64,000 bases of DNA from Bacteroidota bacterium (GCA_018816765.1 JAHIUX010000087.1:62001-126000), one strand, 5' to 3'; positions 50,910-61,291 are shown, numbered from the stretch's first letter. Numbers and translations: made by a program. The notes: generated by a model not told the origin, from the letters alone.

Positions 50910-52865
50910 TCAATGCCTGCTTTTGTTGCTTGCGTCGATGAGTTTTTTAAGCCGGATCAGTTCGCCAACTGCCCATGCCTGCGAGATGGCGCCGCCTGGG
51001 AGGTGAGGAGGGTCACCATCATACACTTCTGAGATATTGCCAATCCCGGCTTCAAGCAAGGTACTTTCGTAGCCTTCATAGATTTCGGTAATGTCGGGCA
51101 GTGTTGATTTGCCGTACACCTTGAGCCAGCCTTCACAATAATGACAGATCAGCCAGGTGAACACGGTTCCCTGGTGGTAAGCCAGGTCGCGTTTTTCCTG
51201 GTTTCCACCAAAAACACCTTGATAGTCAGGGTGTTTTGGTGATAGGGTACGAAGTCCCCTCTCGGTCAGCAGCTCTGACTTTACCCTATTGATAACACCC
51301 GCCTGCATCTCATCACTTAGCGGACTGTAAGGTAGCGAAACCGCAAAAAGCATATTTGGTCTTACGGCGAAATCCTTATAATCACCATCGACATAATCGG
51401 CCAGGTAATTGTATTTTGGATCCCAGAAAAGGTCAACAAAGGCAGCTTTGATCTGTTCCGGAAGGCCATTCCATTCTTCAATAAATGCTTTGTCGCAGGC
51501 TTCATGCGCAAGTTCAAGGGCGTAGTTAACCGCATTATACCACAGTGAATTCACTTCAACTGCATATCCTAGCCGTGGGGTGACCGGCTTTCCTTTGCTA
51601 ACAACGTCCATCCAGGTGAGGGCCATGCCGTTTTCACCGGAGTGAATCAGGCCGTTTTCGTTCATATAGATACCAAAATCGGTGCCCGCGCGAAAGCCTG
51701 AAAGAATTTGCTTTAACCACTTGCCATAGCGTTTCCAGGTTTCAGCCTTTGTGCCCTTCAGTGTGGTGTATTGCTGCAAGGTCCAGAAAAACCAAAGCGG
51801 TGCATCCACCGAGGCAAAGTCAGGCTGGTTGTTGCGCCCGATATTGGGAAACAGCGCGCCTTTGAGTGTGGTGATCATATTGTCGATCACCAGATTAAAG
51901 TTGTTTTCATCGCCGTTGAGCAAGGTGAGTCCGGGCAAGGCGATAAAGGTATCGCGGCCCCAGGTACCAAACCAGGGGAAGCCCGCCATGATCTCTACTT
52001 TCTGTTTGTTTCGTACGATGAACTGCTGCGCAGAATTCATCAGGCAGTGTTCGAAGTTATCGCGCGGAATGCGTTTTTTAACTTCGGCATTGTATTGACG
52101 GCTGAATGTAGCCGGTTGTTTTTCTTCGAGTCCGGCCGACACGATGATACTTTCACCTGCCTTAATGGGGATATCAAAAAATCCGGGAACATAGAGGTCT
52201 TCGTTGCCGGCATAACCGCGCTCTTTCTCCCTGATATATTCAATGTTGTAGTACCAGTCAGGCACATGGGTGTATTCTGCCTTTTTCGAAAGCTGGAAAA
52301 AGAGCCGGGAATAGCCGGTATACATCTGCCAGCTCACTCCATTGGATGTTTCTTCGTATTTGTTATTCAGGTCGATATTGGCTTTCGAAAGCTGGTGCAC
52401 ATTCCTGAAAGCCAGAAAAGGTTTCAGCCTGAGGGTTGTCTTCGAATGGGCCTCGAGGAGGGTGTATTTGATTAACACCCGTGATTCATTTTCAGCGAAA
52501 AGCATCTCTTTGCTTAACACCACGCCACCAACACGGTAAATCAGCTTTGGTATCGGCTCCGAGGTGAAGGTGCGCAGGTATTTGTGCCCTCTTGGCTCAT
52601 AAATGCCATTGGGATACATCCTTACGCCCAGGTTAAAGGCCTCATCGTGCTGGATTACGGTTTCGTCGATGGACGAAAGCAGCACATGGTTGTCATGGTC
52701 GAGCCAGGGTTGCGGCACGACTAGCAAACCGTGGTATTTCCGGGTGTTGCAACCGACGACAGTGGTGCTCGAATAACCTCCTGACCTGTTTGAACGCACC
52801 AGTTCGCGGGTTAATGAAAACTCGAGATTGATAAGCTGAGATTTTTCTAACGAAATATAGCTCAT
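50910..52865 (-). CDS. Amylo-alpha-1,6-glucosidase (glycogen debranching enzyme, GH133)
   Basis: A 651-aa enzyme that removes alpha-1,6 branches. The N-terminal domain starts SLTRELVRSNRSGGYSSTTV, typical of the bacterial glycogen debranching N-domain. The C-terminal (alpha/alpha)6 barrel shows GFPWFGTWGRDTFIALPGL and a late RPNMLFAVSLPYSPL and YHQGTVFTWLICHYCEGW. It is the first gene of the four-gene glycogen operon. Confidence 0.93.
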   Translation of the reverse strand: MSYISLEKSQLINLEFSLTRELVRSNRSGGYSSTTVVGCNTRKYHGLLVVPQPWLDHDNHVLLSSIDETVIQHDEAFNLGVRMYPNGIYEPRGHKYLRTFTSEPIPKLIYRVGGVVLSKEMLFAENESRVLIKYTLLEAHSKTTLRLKPFLAFRNVHQLSKANIDLNNKYEETSNGVSWQMYTGYSRLFFQLSKKAEYTHVPDWYYNIEYIREKERGYAGNEDLYVPGFFDIPIKAGESIIVSAGLEEKQPATFSRQYNAEVKKRIPRDNFEHCLMNSAQQFIVRNKQKVEIMAGFPWFGTWGRDTFIALPGLTLLNGDENNFNLVIDNMITTLKGALFPNIGRNNQPDFASVDAPLWFFWTLQQYTTLKGTKAETWKRYGKWLKQILSGFRAGTDFGIYMNENGLIHSGENGMALTWMDVVSKGKPVTPRLGYAVEVNSLWYNAVNYALELAHEACDKAFIEEWNGLPEQIKAAFVDLFWDPKYNYLADYVDGDYKDFAVRPNMLFAVSLPYSPLSDEMQAGVINRVKSELLTERGLRTLSPKHPDYQGVFGGNQEKRDLAYHQGTVFTWLICHYCEGWLKVYGKSTLPDITEIYEGYESTLLEAGIGNISEVYDGDPPHLPGGAISQAWAVGELIRLKKLIDASNKSRH

Positions 52866-52908
52866 TGGATTATGTTTGGGAAAATGGAGTAACTGATCAG
52901 TGTTTTTG

Positions 52909-52916
52909 CAAAAATA
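52909..52916 (-). promoter_or_regulatory. Glycogen operon minus-7 element
   Basis: TATTTTTG on the minus strand, 43 bp before the debranching-enzyme ATG. No clear TTG at the expected spacing. Confidence 0.45.
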
Positions 52917-53119
52917 GCCAATTTTATGAATTTTTACGATGTTATGCTTGCACCAGGCTATCAGATTTAATGATAATTAACACTTATACAACAACATACA
53001 ACAATTTCAGCGTTTCAGCTTTTTATGGCTGATTATCCTAAATCGGTTGCGGAACTCAGTTTAACACTCAAAACATGCGCAAAGGGGCTAAAAATCATGC
53101 AATCATGACTCCAAACAGC

Positions 53120-54532
53120 TTATTTTTCTTTCGTTAATGCAAACACATTGACGTTGTCATCTGAGTAAACCATCCGGTAACCGGCGGGCATGTCTTCGTC
53201 GTATTTCCGCAGCACAAACAGGTATTTTGCTCCCTTGTCGATGTACGCATCGATTTGTTTAGGTTGATGGATTACCTCATTGTTCACTGTCCAGCCTTTT
53301 CGGTGGATGAAGTAAATGGCCTGCGGATTCAGTCCGCCATTCACCACGATTAAGTCGCTTTTGGCTGAAACCTTATCGGCAATGGATTCTAGCCCAGTTT
53401 TGTATTTGTCTGTTGGCCTGATAAAGAAATCGTGCTGCTGGTTGGCAAGGCTTTCAATGCCAATGGCAATCAGCACAAGGCTTCCGTAGCGAACAGGCAG
53501 TTTCGACAGAAACAATGCTGCTGCCAAAGCCATGGCCGGCACAAACGGAATGATATAATAACTGTGCATTGGAAAAACAGCCCCAGTCTTGATGATAAAG
53601 GCCAGAAAGGTGATGGTAAACAGGGCAAAACCACAGATGAGCCATTTGTTTCGGCTGATGAATAGCAGGTACAATCCGGCCAGAAAGCTTGCAAAGGCCA
53701 CATAGGAAAGCAGGGCACTGAAATAGAATTTCTCAAAAAATTCGGGCATGAGTGGCATGATCTCGGAAATACCTTCGGAGAATCCTTTCGGGAAATACAG
53801 CTGAAACCGGAAGCGCTCGAGCAGCGAAGGGACCCAGTAAAAATACCAAAGGCAAACCAGTAAAAACGACAGCAGTGAGGCGGCGGCAATGCTTGCTTTT
53901 ATTTTCACATCATATTTTTTTGAAAGCAGCGGCAACACCACCAGGCTCAAAAATACAAGTGCCGGAATCTTACTAAGTGCAGCCAGCGACATCAATGCAA
54001 AAAACAACAGCAGTTCAAACAGACGCTTCCGATCGAGGTAAACCGACAGATAATACAAGGCCGCAATGGCAAACGAAGCACTGAAGGTATCGGGCATGAT
54101 TTTTCGTGAAAAGATAAACCAGATCGAGAAAAGCAGCACCAGTGTGGCATTGAAGGCAATCCGACCGTCGAAATGCCTTCGGACCACCAAAAAGAAATAA
54201 TAGAGACCGAAACTGCTCACCAATAAATTGATGAGCCTGCCCGCCCAGTGTGAAAAGCCGAAACCTTTGAAAGTGATATATATCAGATAGTTGTAAATAG
54301 GGAACTCGGCGCCGATTATCCCGCTATTGTCACCGTCCATATCGATCCTGGGATAAAGGATATTGTCGTCGACCTCCAGAAAGTTGCGGGCGATCATATT
54401 CGTAAGCGACTGTCGCCAATTATGCGCGGCTTCCAGGGGCGGGTTGCTGATCCCGATAAGGCGGACAAAAAAGAACAAAACGATCCAGAAGCGAATGTCC
54501 CTGACAAGTATTCCTGGTTTTATCTTTATCAT
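53120..54532 (-). CDS. GT-C fold glycosyltransferase (PMT/ArnT-like)
   Basis: A 470-aa integral membrane protein with about eleven helices and a periplasmic C-terminal part. The early loop EAAHNWRQSLTNMIARNF holds the acidic/arginine pattern of GT39/GT83 enzymes that use polyprenyl-phosphate sugars. It probably adds a sugar to a lipid, glycan or secreted protein in the periplasm. It is last in a same-strand run with two small unknown genes upstream (gap 68 bp). The specific acceptor is unknown. Confidence 0.8.
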   Translation of the reverse strand: MIKIKPGILVRDIRFWIVLFFFVRLIGISNPPLEAAHNWRQSLTNMIARNFLEVDDNILYPRIDMDGDNSGIIGAEFPIYNYLIYITFKGFGFSHWAGRLINLLVSSFGLYYFFLVVRRHFDGRIAFNATLVLLFSIWFIFSRKIMPDTFSASFAIAALYYLSVYLDRKRLFELLLFFALMSLAALSKIPALVFLSLVVLPLLSKKYDVKIKASIAAASLLSFLLVCLWYFYWVPSLLERFRFQLYFPKGFSEGISEIMPLMPEFFEKFYFSALLSYVAFASFLAGLYLLFISRNKWLICGFALFTITFLAFIIKTGAVFPMHSYYIIPFVPAMALAAALFLSKLPVRYGSLVLIAIGIESLANQQHDFFIRPTDKYKTGLESIADKVSAKSDLIVVNGGLNPQAIYFIHRKGWTVNNEVIHQPKQIDAYIDKGAKYLFVLRKYDEDMPAGYRMVYSDDNVNVFALTKEK

Positions 54533-54600
54533 AAGCGATTAAAATACTGGCCATCAGGCCTGTTTTGGTGAATTTTCTGCATCAGACGAACCATCATCAC

Positions 54601-55149
54601 TTAACTGTTTGCGGCGAAGAAAGCCAGCAGCGCCCGTTCCTTATTCGCATCGGCCGATGGCCTTCCTTCCACCCGCATTTGCAAATACCGTGCAATGGCT
54701 TCGCGCGACAGTGCAGCATCAGATGCAATTGACCGGTAGTGTGCCCGGCCTGAATAGATGCTGCCGTCTTCAAATGTAAGCGGCAACGATTTTTCTTTTT
54801 GCCAATGGTATGCGATAGCCGACAGCAACAGCAGGTCCGGCTGCCTGAGGCTCCGTTCAATCAATGGCTTGTGCCATCGCCTCGCCAGTTCGTCACTCGC
54901 CATGATGCTGTTGTAGGTGAGCTCACCTTCAGAATAGGTGAAATGGCTCACCTCAATGGTGACTATTCTTCCTGAATCCCGCACATATTCAGCAACAAAA
55001 ACGGGATCTCCGGCAATGTTTTTAAAATGAAAAACCCGGCCCGGGCGCTCTGTCAACGGAATTTCTCCATCGGGGATTTCATCGACACTAACCAGGGATT
55101 CGATCAGCTGGTCAAAGACTTGCTGGTCTGTTTGCTTGTTGAGTTTCAT
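54601..55149 (-). CDS. Protein of unknown function
   Basis: A 182-aa soluble protein without signal peptide. It contains a beta-rich centre (GRVFHFKNIAGDPVFVAEYV, IVTIEVSHFTYSEGEL) and a helical C terminus. I do not recognise the family. It lies between two other minus-strand genes of uncertain role. Confidence 0.6.
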   Translation of the reverse strand: MKLNKQTDQQVFDQLIESLVSVDEIPDGEIPLTERPGRVFHFKNIAGDPVFVAEYVRDSGRIVTIEVSHFTYSEGELTYNSIMASDELARRWHKPLIERSLRQPDLLLLSAIAYHWQKEKSLPLTFEDGSIYSGRAHYRSIASDAALSREAIARYLQMRVEGRPSADANKERALLAFFAANS

Positions 55150-55274
55150 GTTTATGGCTTTGACGCATGCGCAAGGGCTAAATTACCACAATTATCTGTT
55201 TTCGGTTGAAAGAAGCCATTATTTTCCGGAAAGAAAAAGGTGTAATCCAATACGGCCGGAAAAAGCATGGCTTA

Positions 55275-55745
55275 TCATGCTTCGGCCAGGCTGAAGCAGC
55301 GATTGCCGTGCAGATCAAGCAGAAATACCTTGTCGAAACCACCTTTATGGATGGGCCATTTGTTCACGTTTCTCGGTATGGTCCAAACAGCTGTACCTTG
55401 CGCGTTTTCCAAAATTACCACAAGCCACAATTGCCCAGGCTTGCGCTTTTGGTACAGCCTGATTTTTTCCTGTTTGTGTTCAATGACCTTTTGTACTGCC
55501 GACACGGTCAGTCGGTGGCGCTTTGCATGAGAGATTGCAATGATGCCCGGCTCCTCTGCAAACAAGCGTGTTAACTCAATCCCTATAACGCTTTTCTTGC
55601 CTGTTTTAATCACAAAATCAGGTGATTCAGACTGTGTGATTTTTCCTTTGGGCAAGTCAGGAAACAAGGCGCAAAAGCGATCAAAGGCGGCCTTTTCTTC
55701 GAGGTGTTTTTGTGTTTCCAACAGTGAATAATAAATAATTGCCAT
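55275..55745 (-). CDS. Possible PD-(D/E)XK-type nuclease-like protein
   Basis: A 156-aa soluble protein. The segment SPDFVIKTGKKSVIGIELT has the Asp...Glu-x-Thr spacing of a restriction-endonuclease-like core (Asp43, Glu56), followed by LWLVVILEN as a later strand. This is a weak motif-level call. No methyltransferase or other mobile-element gene is adjacent. It lies 125 bp upstream of the next unknown gene. Confidence 0.5.
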   Translation of the reverse strand: MAIIYYSLLETQKHLEEKAAFDRFCALFPDLPKGKITQSESPDFVIKTGKKSVIGIELTRLFAEEPGIIAISHAKRHRLTVSAVQKVIEHKQEKIRLYQKRKPGQLWLVVILENAQGTAVWTIPRNVNKWPIHKGGFDKVFLLDLHGNRCFSLAEA

Positions 55746-55897
55746 ACAATATTAGCTTTTTTGCCGATTCACTTCGCGTGTTCGCCTCTTTGACTTTCGC
55801 GATAACTATATTTACAAGCAGTTCAACTTGTTACTAATTGCAGCGACCAAAATATGCGCCTTTTTGTTTTGGTCAATTACCTTAAATCGCTATTGCC

Positions 55898-58800
55898 ATG
55901 AAAACAAACGGTCATCGAAATCACAGTGCAGCCATCCTGATGGCCATCTTATGTGTGCTCTCATGCAGCCTGAAAGCTCCCGGTCAAAACCAATACCGGG
56001 TTTATCGGGGCGAGCGCCCTGCCATTGATGTGCAAGGGTTAAGTCCGGATGCGTATGAGCAGGGCGTCATGAAAATAAAGCTGAAAGCGGTATTGGTGTC
56101 AGAAAATGACCAGCCTGCCATCAATATGCAGGACGGAGTTGTAATCTTTGGTATACCCTCATTGGATGCGCTAAACCGCCGGTTCGGGGTGCGGGGCTTC
56201 AGCAGGACTTTCGAATCAAAGGCCTTTTCGGCTGCTTTTAAAGAAAGGCACCGGGCATGGGGCTTTCACCAGTGGTTTACCCTGACGGTTGACGAGGTGA
56301 CCGACATCAGGGCGATGGTGAAGGCGTATGCTGCCCTCGAAGCGGTGGAATGTGCCGAACCTGTTTACAGAAAGCGCCTGATTGCCAATGTAAACGATGC
56401 TGAGCCAGTGAAAAACATGCCAAAAAACAACATGGGATGGACACCCAATGACCCCAGGTTTAACGAACAGTGGCATTACCACAATACAGGCCAGGGAAAC
56501 GGCACGCCCGATGCCGACATCGACTTGCCCGAAGCCTGGGACATCGAAAAGGGCAACAGCGACCTGATTGTGGCCGTGGTGGATCAGGGAATACAGTTTA
56601 ACCACCCCGACATTGCCGCAAATATGTGGTCCGGTGTGGGCTACAACTTCGTGAACGACAACAGCACCATAGTGCCCGGCGACCATGGCACCCATGTGGC
56701 AGGAACAATTGCAGCAGTCAACAACAATGGTATGGGGGTTGCAGGCATTGCCGGTGGCAGTGGCACGGGCAATGGTGTCAGGCTGATGTCGGCGCAGGTG
56801 TTTACAGCTTCAGGCAGCGGCGGCTTTGACCTGGCGCCTGTGTGGGCAGCCGATCAAGGTGCATCCATATCACAAAACAGCTGGGGTTATACCGAAGTTG
56901 GCGTGTATGAACAGAGTACACTCGATGCCATCGACTACTTCAATGCCAACGGAGGCGGAGATGCCCTGTTGGGAGGCGGGATCACCATCTATGCTGCCGG
57001 AAATGACGGCACCGAAGGCCAGTGGTATCCCGGCTGCTATTCAGGTTGCTTTTCTGTAGCGGCAACAAACAACCAGGATATCAAGGCATGGTATTCTAAT
57101 TTTGGTTCCTGGGTTGACATCAGCGCGCCCGGTGGCGAAACGAACACAGTGGAGTCATACGGCGTGCTGAGCACCCTGAATGGCAATACCTATGGTTATT
57201 ACCAGGGAACATCGATGGCCTGCCCGCACACCTCAGGGGTGGCCGCACTGGTCGTCAGCCTGGCCTATGGCGAACTGAGTCCGGCCGACCTGACTGCCAT
57301 CCTGCAAGGCTCAACAGATGACATCTATCCGATCAATCCCGGTTTTACCGGAAAACTTGGTTCAGGCCGGTTGAACGCCTTCAATGCCTTAACCGAAGCG
57401 CAGAACTACCTGAATGGGGTGAGGAACCCAACAGCCTTCGATGCAGAGGCTGTTGATTCACAGCAGATAAGTCTCAGCTGGGTGCCCAATAGCGACAACA
57501 ATGCTGTGATGCTGGCCTGGTCGCCTGACGGGACCTTTGGCAACCCTGTCGAGGGCAACAGCTACAACCCGGGCGATCAGCTGCCCGGTGGTGGCACAGT
57601 GCTCTACAAAGGCAATAGCACCACCTACCTGCACGGTGCACTGAACCCGGCGACAACTTATTACTACCGGGCCTGGTCCTACAATGCAGCTTACCAGTAT
57701 TCGACTGGCAAAAGCGCTGATGCGGCAACAAGTTGCGCTCCCTTCAGCCTGCCCTTTTCACAAAGTTTCGAAGGAAGCAGCTTGCCTCAATGCTGGAGCC
57801 AGCAAGCCATCAGCGGCAGCCTGAGCTGGATACCTGGTGCGGGTAATGGTGGAATTAACCCACCAAACGCACACCAGGGAAACACCGACATCTATGTAAA
57901 AACCACCGAAACTCCGCTTGATGGTTACACAACCCGGCTCATATCGCCGCAGCTGCTCCTGGCAGGTGAAGGCAATGTGCAGCTGAAATTCTGGTATGCC
58001 AACGCCCGACGCACCTACATCATCTGGACCTACCAGGATGTATTGAGCGTGTATTACAAAACTTCCGCCGGAGGCAGCTGGAACCTGCTCGAAACCTTCA
58101 GCGCCAACATCACCGACTGGACCGAAGCCACCATCAGCCTGCCAAACCTGACCAACGATTATTACCTTGCTTTTGAGAGCGTTGCCTATGGCGGGCATGG
58201 TGTTTGCCTCGACCAGGTGTCGGTCAGTGGGAGCGGTGGCGGGAACACTTATACGATTCAGGCTTCTGCAGGCACTAACGGCACGATCAGCCCATCAGGG
58301 AATGTGGTGGTGGCTGAGGGAGCCAGCCAGGCCTTTCAGGTAGATGCCACAGGCGGATACGCCATCGCTGATTTGCTTGTCGACAATGTAACCGTGGGTG
58401 CTGCCATTGGTCAGGCATCGTACACCTATACCTTCCAGAATGTTACACAAAACCACAGCATCGCAGCAAGCTTTTCACAGGGCGGATATACGGTGCAGCT
58501 GTCCGTGAATCCTTCAGGTGCAGGAACGGTGAGTGGGGCAGGGGTTTATCCTGCAGGCTCACAGGTGAGCGCCATCGCCACGGCAAACAGCGGCTATGTG
58601 TTTGACCGCTGGACACAGAACGGATCAACAATCAGTACCGACAACCCTTATGTGTTTACACTTACCGGAAACATTTCGCTGGTGGCCGAGTTTGCCGAAC
58701 AGCAGGGCGGCTACCTCATCGCAGCGGCCGTGGAGCCTGCGAACGGCGGAACGGTCACAGGAACAGGCAATTATTACTTTATGCAGTACGCAACCCTGAC

Positions 58801-59176
58801 CGCCATTCCTGCCGAAAACTTCCATTTTGTGGCATGGAAAGATAACGGCCTGACCATAACCTCTGCAAACCCCTTTAGCTTTGTCGTTGTGCAAAACAGA
58901 ACCGTAACGGCAGTTTTTGCACCCAATTCGGCCACACCCGAACATTACCGTTACCAGGTACGCGTATTCCCGAATCCGGCTGGGAGCAAAGTAATCATGG
59001 AGTTCACAACAGAAACCATGGTTCGCATAACAGCTGTCGATGGCAGGATAATGCATGCATTCATTGCAGGGCAGGGGCGGACAGAACAGGATGTTTCGGG
59101 CTTTGCACCCGGTGTTTATGTGGTAATTGCCCGGGATAAAGACAAAACGGCTTATGGCCGGTTTGTGAAGCAATGA
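55898..59176 (+). CDS. T9SS-secreted subtilisin-like serine protease (S8)
   Basis: A 1092-aa exported protease. A signal peptide (about residues 1-30) and a propeptide (to about 200) precede the S8 domain, with catalytic Asp229 (VVDQG), His263 (DHGTHVAGT) and Ser439 (GTSMACPHTSG). Then come a fibronectin III-like domain (about 505-620), a cleaved-adhesin/MAM-like domain (to about 780), three InlB B-repeat-like units (about 785-1015, each opening with a strand and a GAGTV/GTNGTI-type motif) and a T9SS sorting domain from RVFPNPAGSK. It is anchored on or released from the surface and digests proteins. Confidence 0.93.
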   Translation: MKTNGHRNHSAAILMAILCVLSCSLKAPGQNQYRVYRGERPAIDVQGLSPDAYEQGVMKIKLKAVLVSENDQPAINMQDGVVIFGIPSLDALNRRFGVRGFSRTFESKAFSAAFKERHRAWGFHQWFTLTVDEVTDIRAMVKAYAALEAVECAEPVYRKRLIANVNDAEPVKNMPKNNMGWTPNDPRFNEQWHYHNTGQGNGTPDADIDLPEAWDIEKGNSDLIVAVVDQGIQFNHPDIAANMWSGVGYNFVNDNSTIVPGDHGTHVAGTIAAVNNNGMGVAGIAGGSGTGNGVRLMSAQVFTASGSGGFDLAPVWAADQGASISQNSWGYTEVGVYEQSTLDAIDYFNANGGGDALLGGGITIYAAGNDGTEGQWYPGCYSGCFSVAATNNQDIKAWYSNFGSWVDISAPGGETNTVESYGVLSTLNGNTYGYYQGTSMACPHTSGVAALVVSLAYGELSPADLTAILQGSTDDIYPINPGFTGKLGSGRLNAFNALTEAQNYLNGVRNPTAFDAEAVDSQQISLSWVPNSDNNAVMLAWSPDGTFGNPVEGNSYNPGDQLPGGGTVLYKGNSTTYLHGALNPATTYYYRAWSYNAAYQYSTGKSADAATSCAPFSLPFSQSFEGSSLPQCWSQQAISGSLSWIPGAGNGGINPPNAHQGNTDIYVKTTETPLDGYTTRLISPQLLLAGEGNVQLKFWYANARRTYIIWTYQDVLSVYYKTSAGGSWNLLETFSANITDWTEATISLPNLTNDYYLAFESVAYGGHGVCLDQVSVSGSGGGNTYTIQASAGTNGTISPSGNVVVAEGASQAFQVDATGGYAIADLLVDNVTVGAAIGQASYTYTFQNVTQNHSIAASFSQGGYTVQLSVNPSGAGTVSGAGVYPAGSQVSAIATANSGYVFDRWTQNGSTISTDNPYVFTLTGNISLVAEFAEQQGGYLIAAAVEPANGGTVTGTGNYYFMQYATLTAIPAENFHFVAWKDNGLTITSANPFSFVVVQNRTVTAVFAPNSATPEHYRYQVRVFPNPAGSKVIMEFTTETMVRITAVDGRIMHAFIAGQGRTEQDVSGFAPGVYVVIARDKDKTAYGRFVKQ

Positions 59177-59399
59177 TGCCACATGCGTATGCATGCAACT
59201 ACAGCTTTTCGTTAGTGTTTTCCCAGGCATTTCACTGACACAGGCTAATACAGTCGATGGTTTTCTGTAAATCGGCTTGTTGGAGACCATAGTGAAAGGA
59301 CTTGAAGTGAATTTTATTGATTTATTAACAGATAGTAAATCAAACACTTAATCTTATTTTCCCAGGATTAATTAGATTCACTACAAATTATCCGGACCA

Positions 59400-59431
59400 T
59401 TGGCCGGTACAGGGCTTAATGCCTAACTTTG
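59400..59431 (+). promoter_or_regulatory. Promoter of the fused dehydratase gene
   Basis: TTG at 59400-59402, a 21-bp spacer and TAACTTTG at 59424-59431, 31 bp before the ATG. Confidence 0.6.
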
Positions 59432-59462
59432 GCAATTCTAACAGCAATTAAGTTAACCTGAC

Positions 59463-61265
59463 ATGAATATCATTGAGAAAATCATAGCCAACCACTCCAA
59501 ATACGAGGTGGCAAAACCGGGCGATATCGTCGATATCGTTATAGATGCCCGCGCCGCGCGCGATTTTGGCGGACCCAATGTGGTTAAAACACTCGAAGAC
59601 CACAGCCTGAGCATTCACGATGCGTCGAAGACCTTTTTTACCTTCGACACCAACCCGACAGGAAGCGACCAGAAATACGCTGTTAATCAACAGCTGGTGC
59701 GACTTTTTGCACGCAAGCATAACCTGAAGGTGTACGACATTGACAAAGGCATCGGAACACACCTGATGATGTCGGAAGGGCTCGCCTGGCCAGGCTCTAC
59801 CGCTGTGACTACTGATTCGCATGCCAACATCCTTGGGGCCATCGGGGCCTTCGGTCAGGGCATGGGCGACCAGGATATTGCTGCCGCCTTCCACAGGGGT
59901 GCAGTCTGGTTCAAGGTGCCGCCTTCAGTGAAAATTAATTTGCATGGTCACCGGCCGGCAAGGCTGAGTGCAAAGGACATTGTGCTGAACCTGCTGAACC
60001 GCTTTGGAGCCAACGACTTACTCGGTTATTCCGTTGAGTTTTATGGTGATGAGGTTGACAGGCTGAGCCTTGATGAACGCATTACCATCGCCTCTATGGG
60101 CACCGAGATGGGGGTGATCATCCTATTGTTTCCTCCCAACGATGAGGTGATGCAATACTGCGAAGAACGCACCGGCCGCACCCTGCCCCGCATCACCGCC
60201 GATGCTGATGCCAGATACGACAAGGTTTTCGATATCGACATCAGTACCTTCGTACCCATGGTGAGCCGTCCGGGCAAGCCACACGATGCCATTGCCATCA
60301 AAGAGGCAGGTAAGGTCAAGATTGATTCAGCATTTATCGGAAGCTGCACCAACGGCCGCATTGAGGACCTGCGTATCGCAGGAAGGATATTAAAAGGCAG
60401 GAAGGTGGCACCGGGAGTGGTACTGAAGATCGTTCCATCGACGGACGAGGTCTGGCAGCAATGCATGGACGAAGGCTTGCTGCGCATCTTCAAGGATGCC
60501 GGCGCACTGGTCTCCAATGCAGGCTGTGCGGGCTGTGCGGCCGGACAAGTCGGGCAAAACGGTCCGGGCGAAATCACCATCAGCACAGGAAACCGCAACT
60601 TCCCGGGGAAACAGGGGAAAGGTTATGTTTACCTGGCTTCGCCGGCAGTAGTGGCTGCATCGGCCCTGGCAGGCTTTATCACCACCGAAGATGAAATTCC
60701 TGCCAGTCCGGCACTGTTCGAAAAAGGCAGTGGCTATGTGCAGGATGGCCTTGCTGTCACTGAAAAGCAGGCGACAGAAAAACCAACCGTCATTGAGGGC
60801 AGGGCATGGTTTATCAGGGAAGACAATATCGATACCGACATGATCTTCCACAACCGCAACCTCGCAATCACCGACATCAAGGAAATGGGGCAGTACACCT
60901 TTGATAACCTGCAGGGTTACGAGGATTTCAGCAAGAAAGCCAAGGCCGGCGACATCGTTGTTGTGCAGAAGAATTTCGGCAGCGGCAGCTCGCGCCAGCA
61001 GGCTGTCGATTGCTTTATTTCGTTGGGGGTGCAGGCTGTGATTGCCGAGTCGTTTGGCGCCATCTACGAGCGGAATGCCATCAACGCCGCCTTTCCGATC
61101 ATGACCTACAGCAACATCGACGAACTTCAACTTATTGAAGGTGATACCATCAGGATTGATTTTGAAAAAGGACTGATTGAAAACCTGAGCAGGAAAACCA
61201 GCGTGCAGGCCAATCCGTTTGCCGATGTACAACTCGAGATTTACCAGCAGGGCGGATTGTTTTAA
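59463..61265 (+). CDS. Aconitase-family dehydratase, large and small parts fused
   Basis: A 600-aa single-chain member of the LeuC/LeuD and homoaconitase group. The large-subunit part ends with the [4Fe-4S] cysteines in FIGSCTNGRIEDLR and NAGCAGCAAG, and carries VTTDSHANILGAIGAFGQGM. The small part begins about residue 440 (GRAWFIREDNIDTDMI) and shows NFGSGSSRQQAVDCF with the catalytic Ser. The substrate could be isopropylmalate, homocitrate or a dimethylmalate type; no leu or lys genes flank it. It is a single-gene unit with a clear promoter and terminator. Confidence 0.88.
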   Translation: MNIIEKIIANHSKYEVAKPGDIVDIVIDARAARDFGGPNVVKTLEDHSLSIHDASKTFFTFDTNPTGSDQKYAVNQQLVRLFARKHNLKVYDIDKGIGTHLMMSEGLAWPGSTAVTTDSHANILGAIGAFGQGMGDQDIAAAFHRGAVWFKVPPSVKINLHGHRPARLSAKDIVLNLLNRFGANDLLGYSVEFYGDEVDRLSLDERITIASMGTEMGVIILLFPPNDEVMQYCEERTGRTLPRITADADARYDKVFDIDISTFVPMVSRPGKPHDAIAIKEAGKVKIDSAFIGSCTNGRIEDLRIAGRILKGRKVAPGVVLKIVPSTDEVWQQCMDEGLLRIFKDAGALVSNAGCAGCAAGQVGQNGPGEITISTGNRNFPGKQGKGYVYLASPAVVAASALAGFITTEDEIPASPALFEKGSGYVQDGLAVTEKQATEKPTVIEGRAWFIREDNIDTDMIFHNRNLAITDIKEMGQYTFDNLQGYEDFSKKAKAGDIVVVQKNFGSGSSRQQAVDCFISLGVQAVIAESFGAIYERNAINAAFPIMTYSNIDELQLIEGDTIRIDFEKGLIENLSRKTSVQANPFADVQLEIYQQGGLF

Positions 61266-61291
61266 ACTGGTTTACCTGAAATTTTACAGAT

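Noticed and set aside
60390-61232. A 280-aa open frame on the minus strand
   Set aside because: It is antisense to the fused dehydratase, whose motifs are intact.
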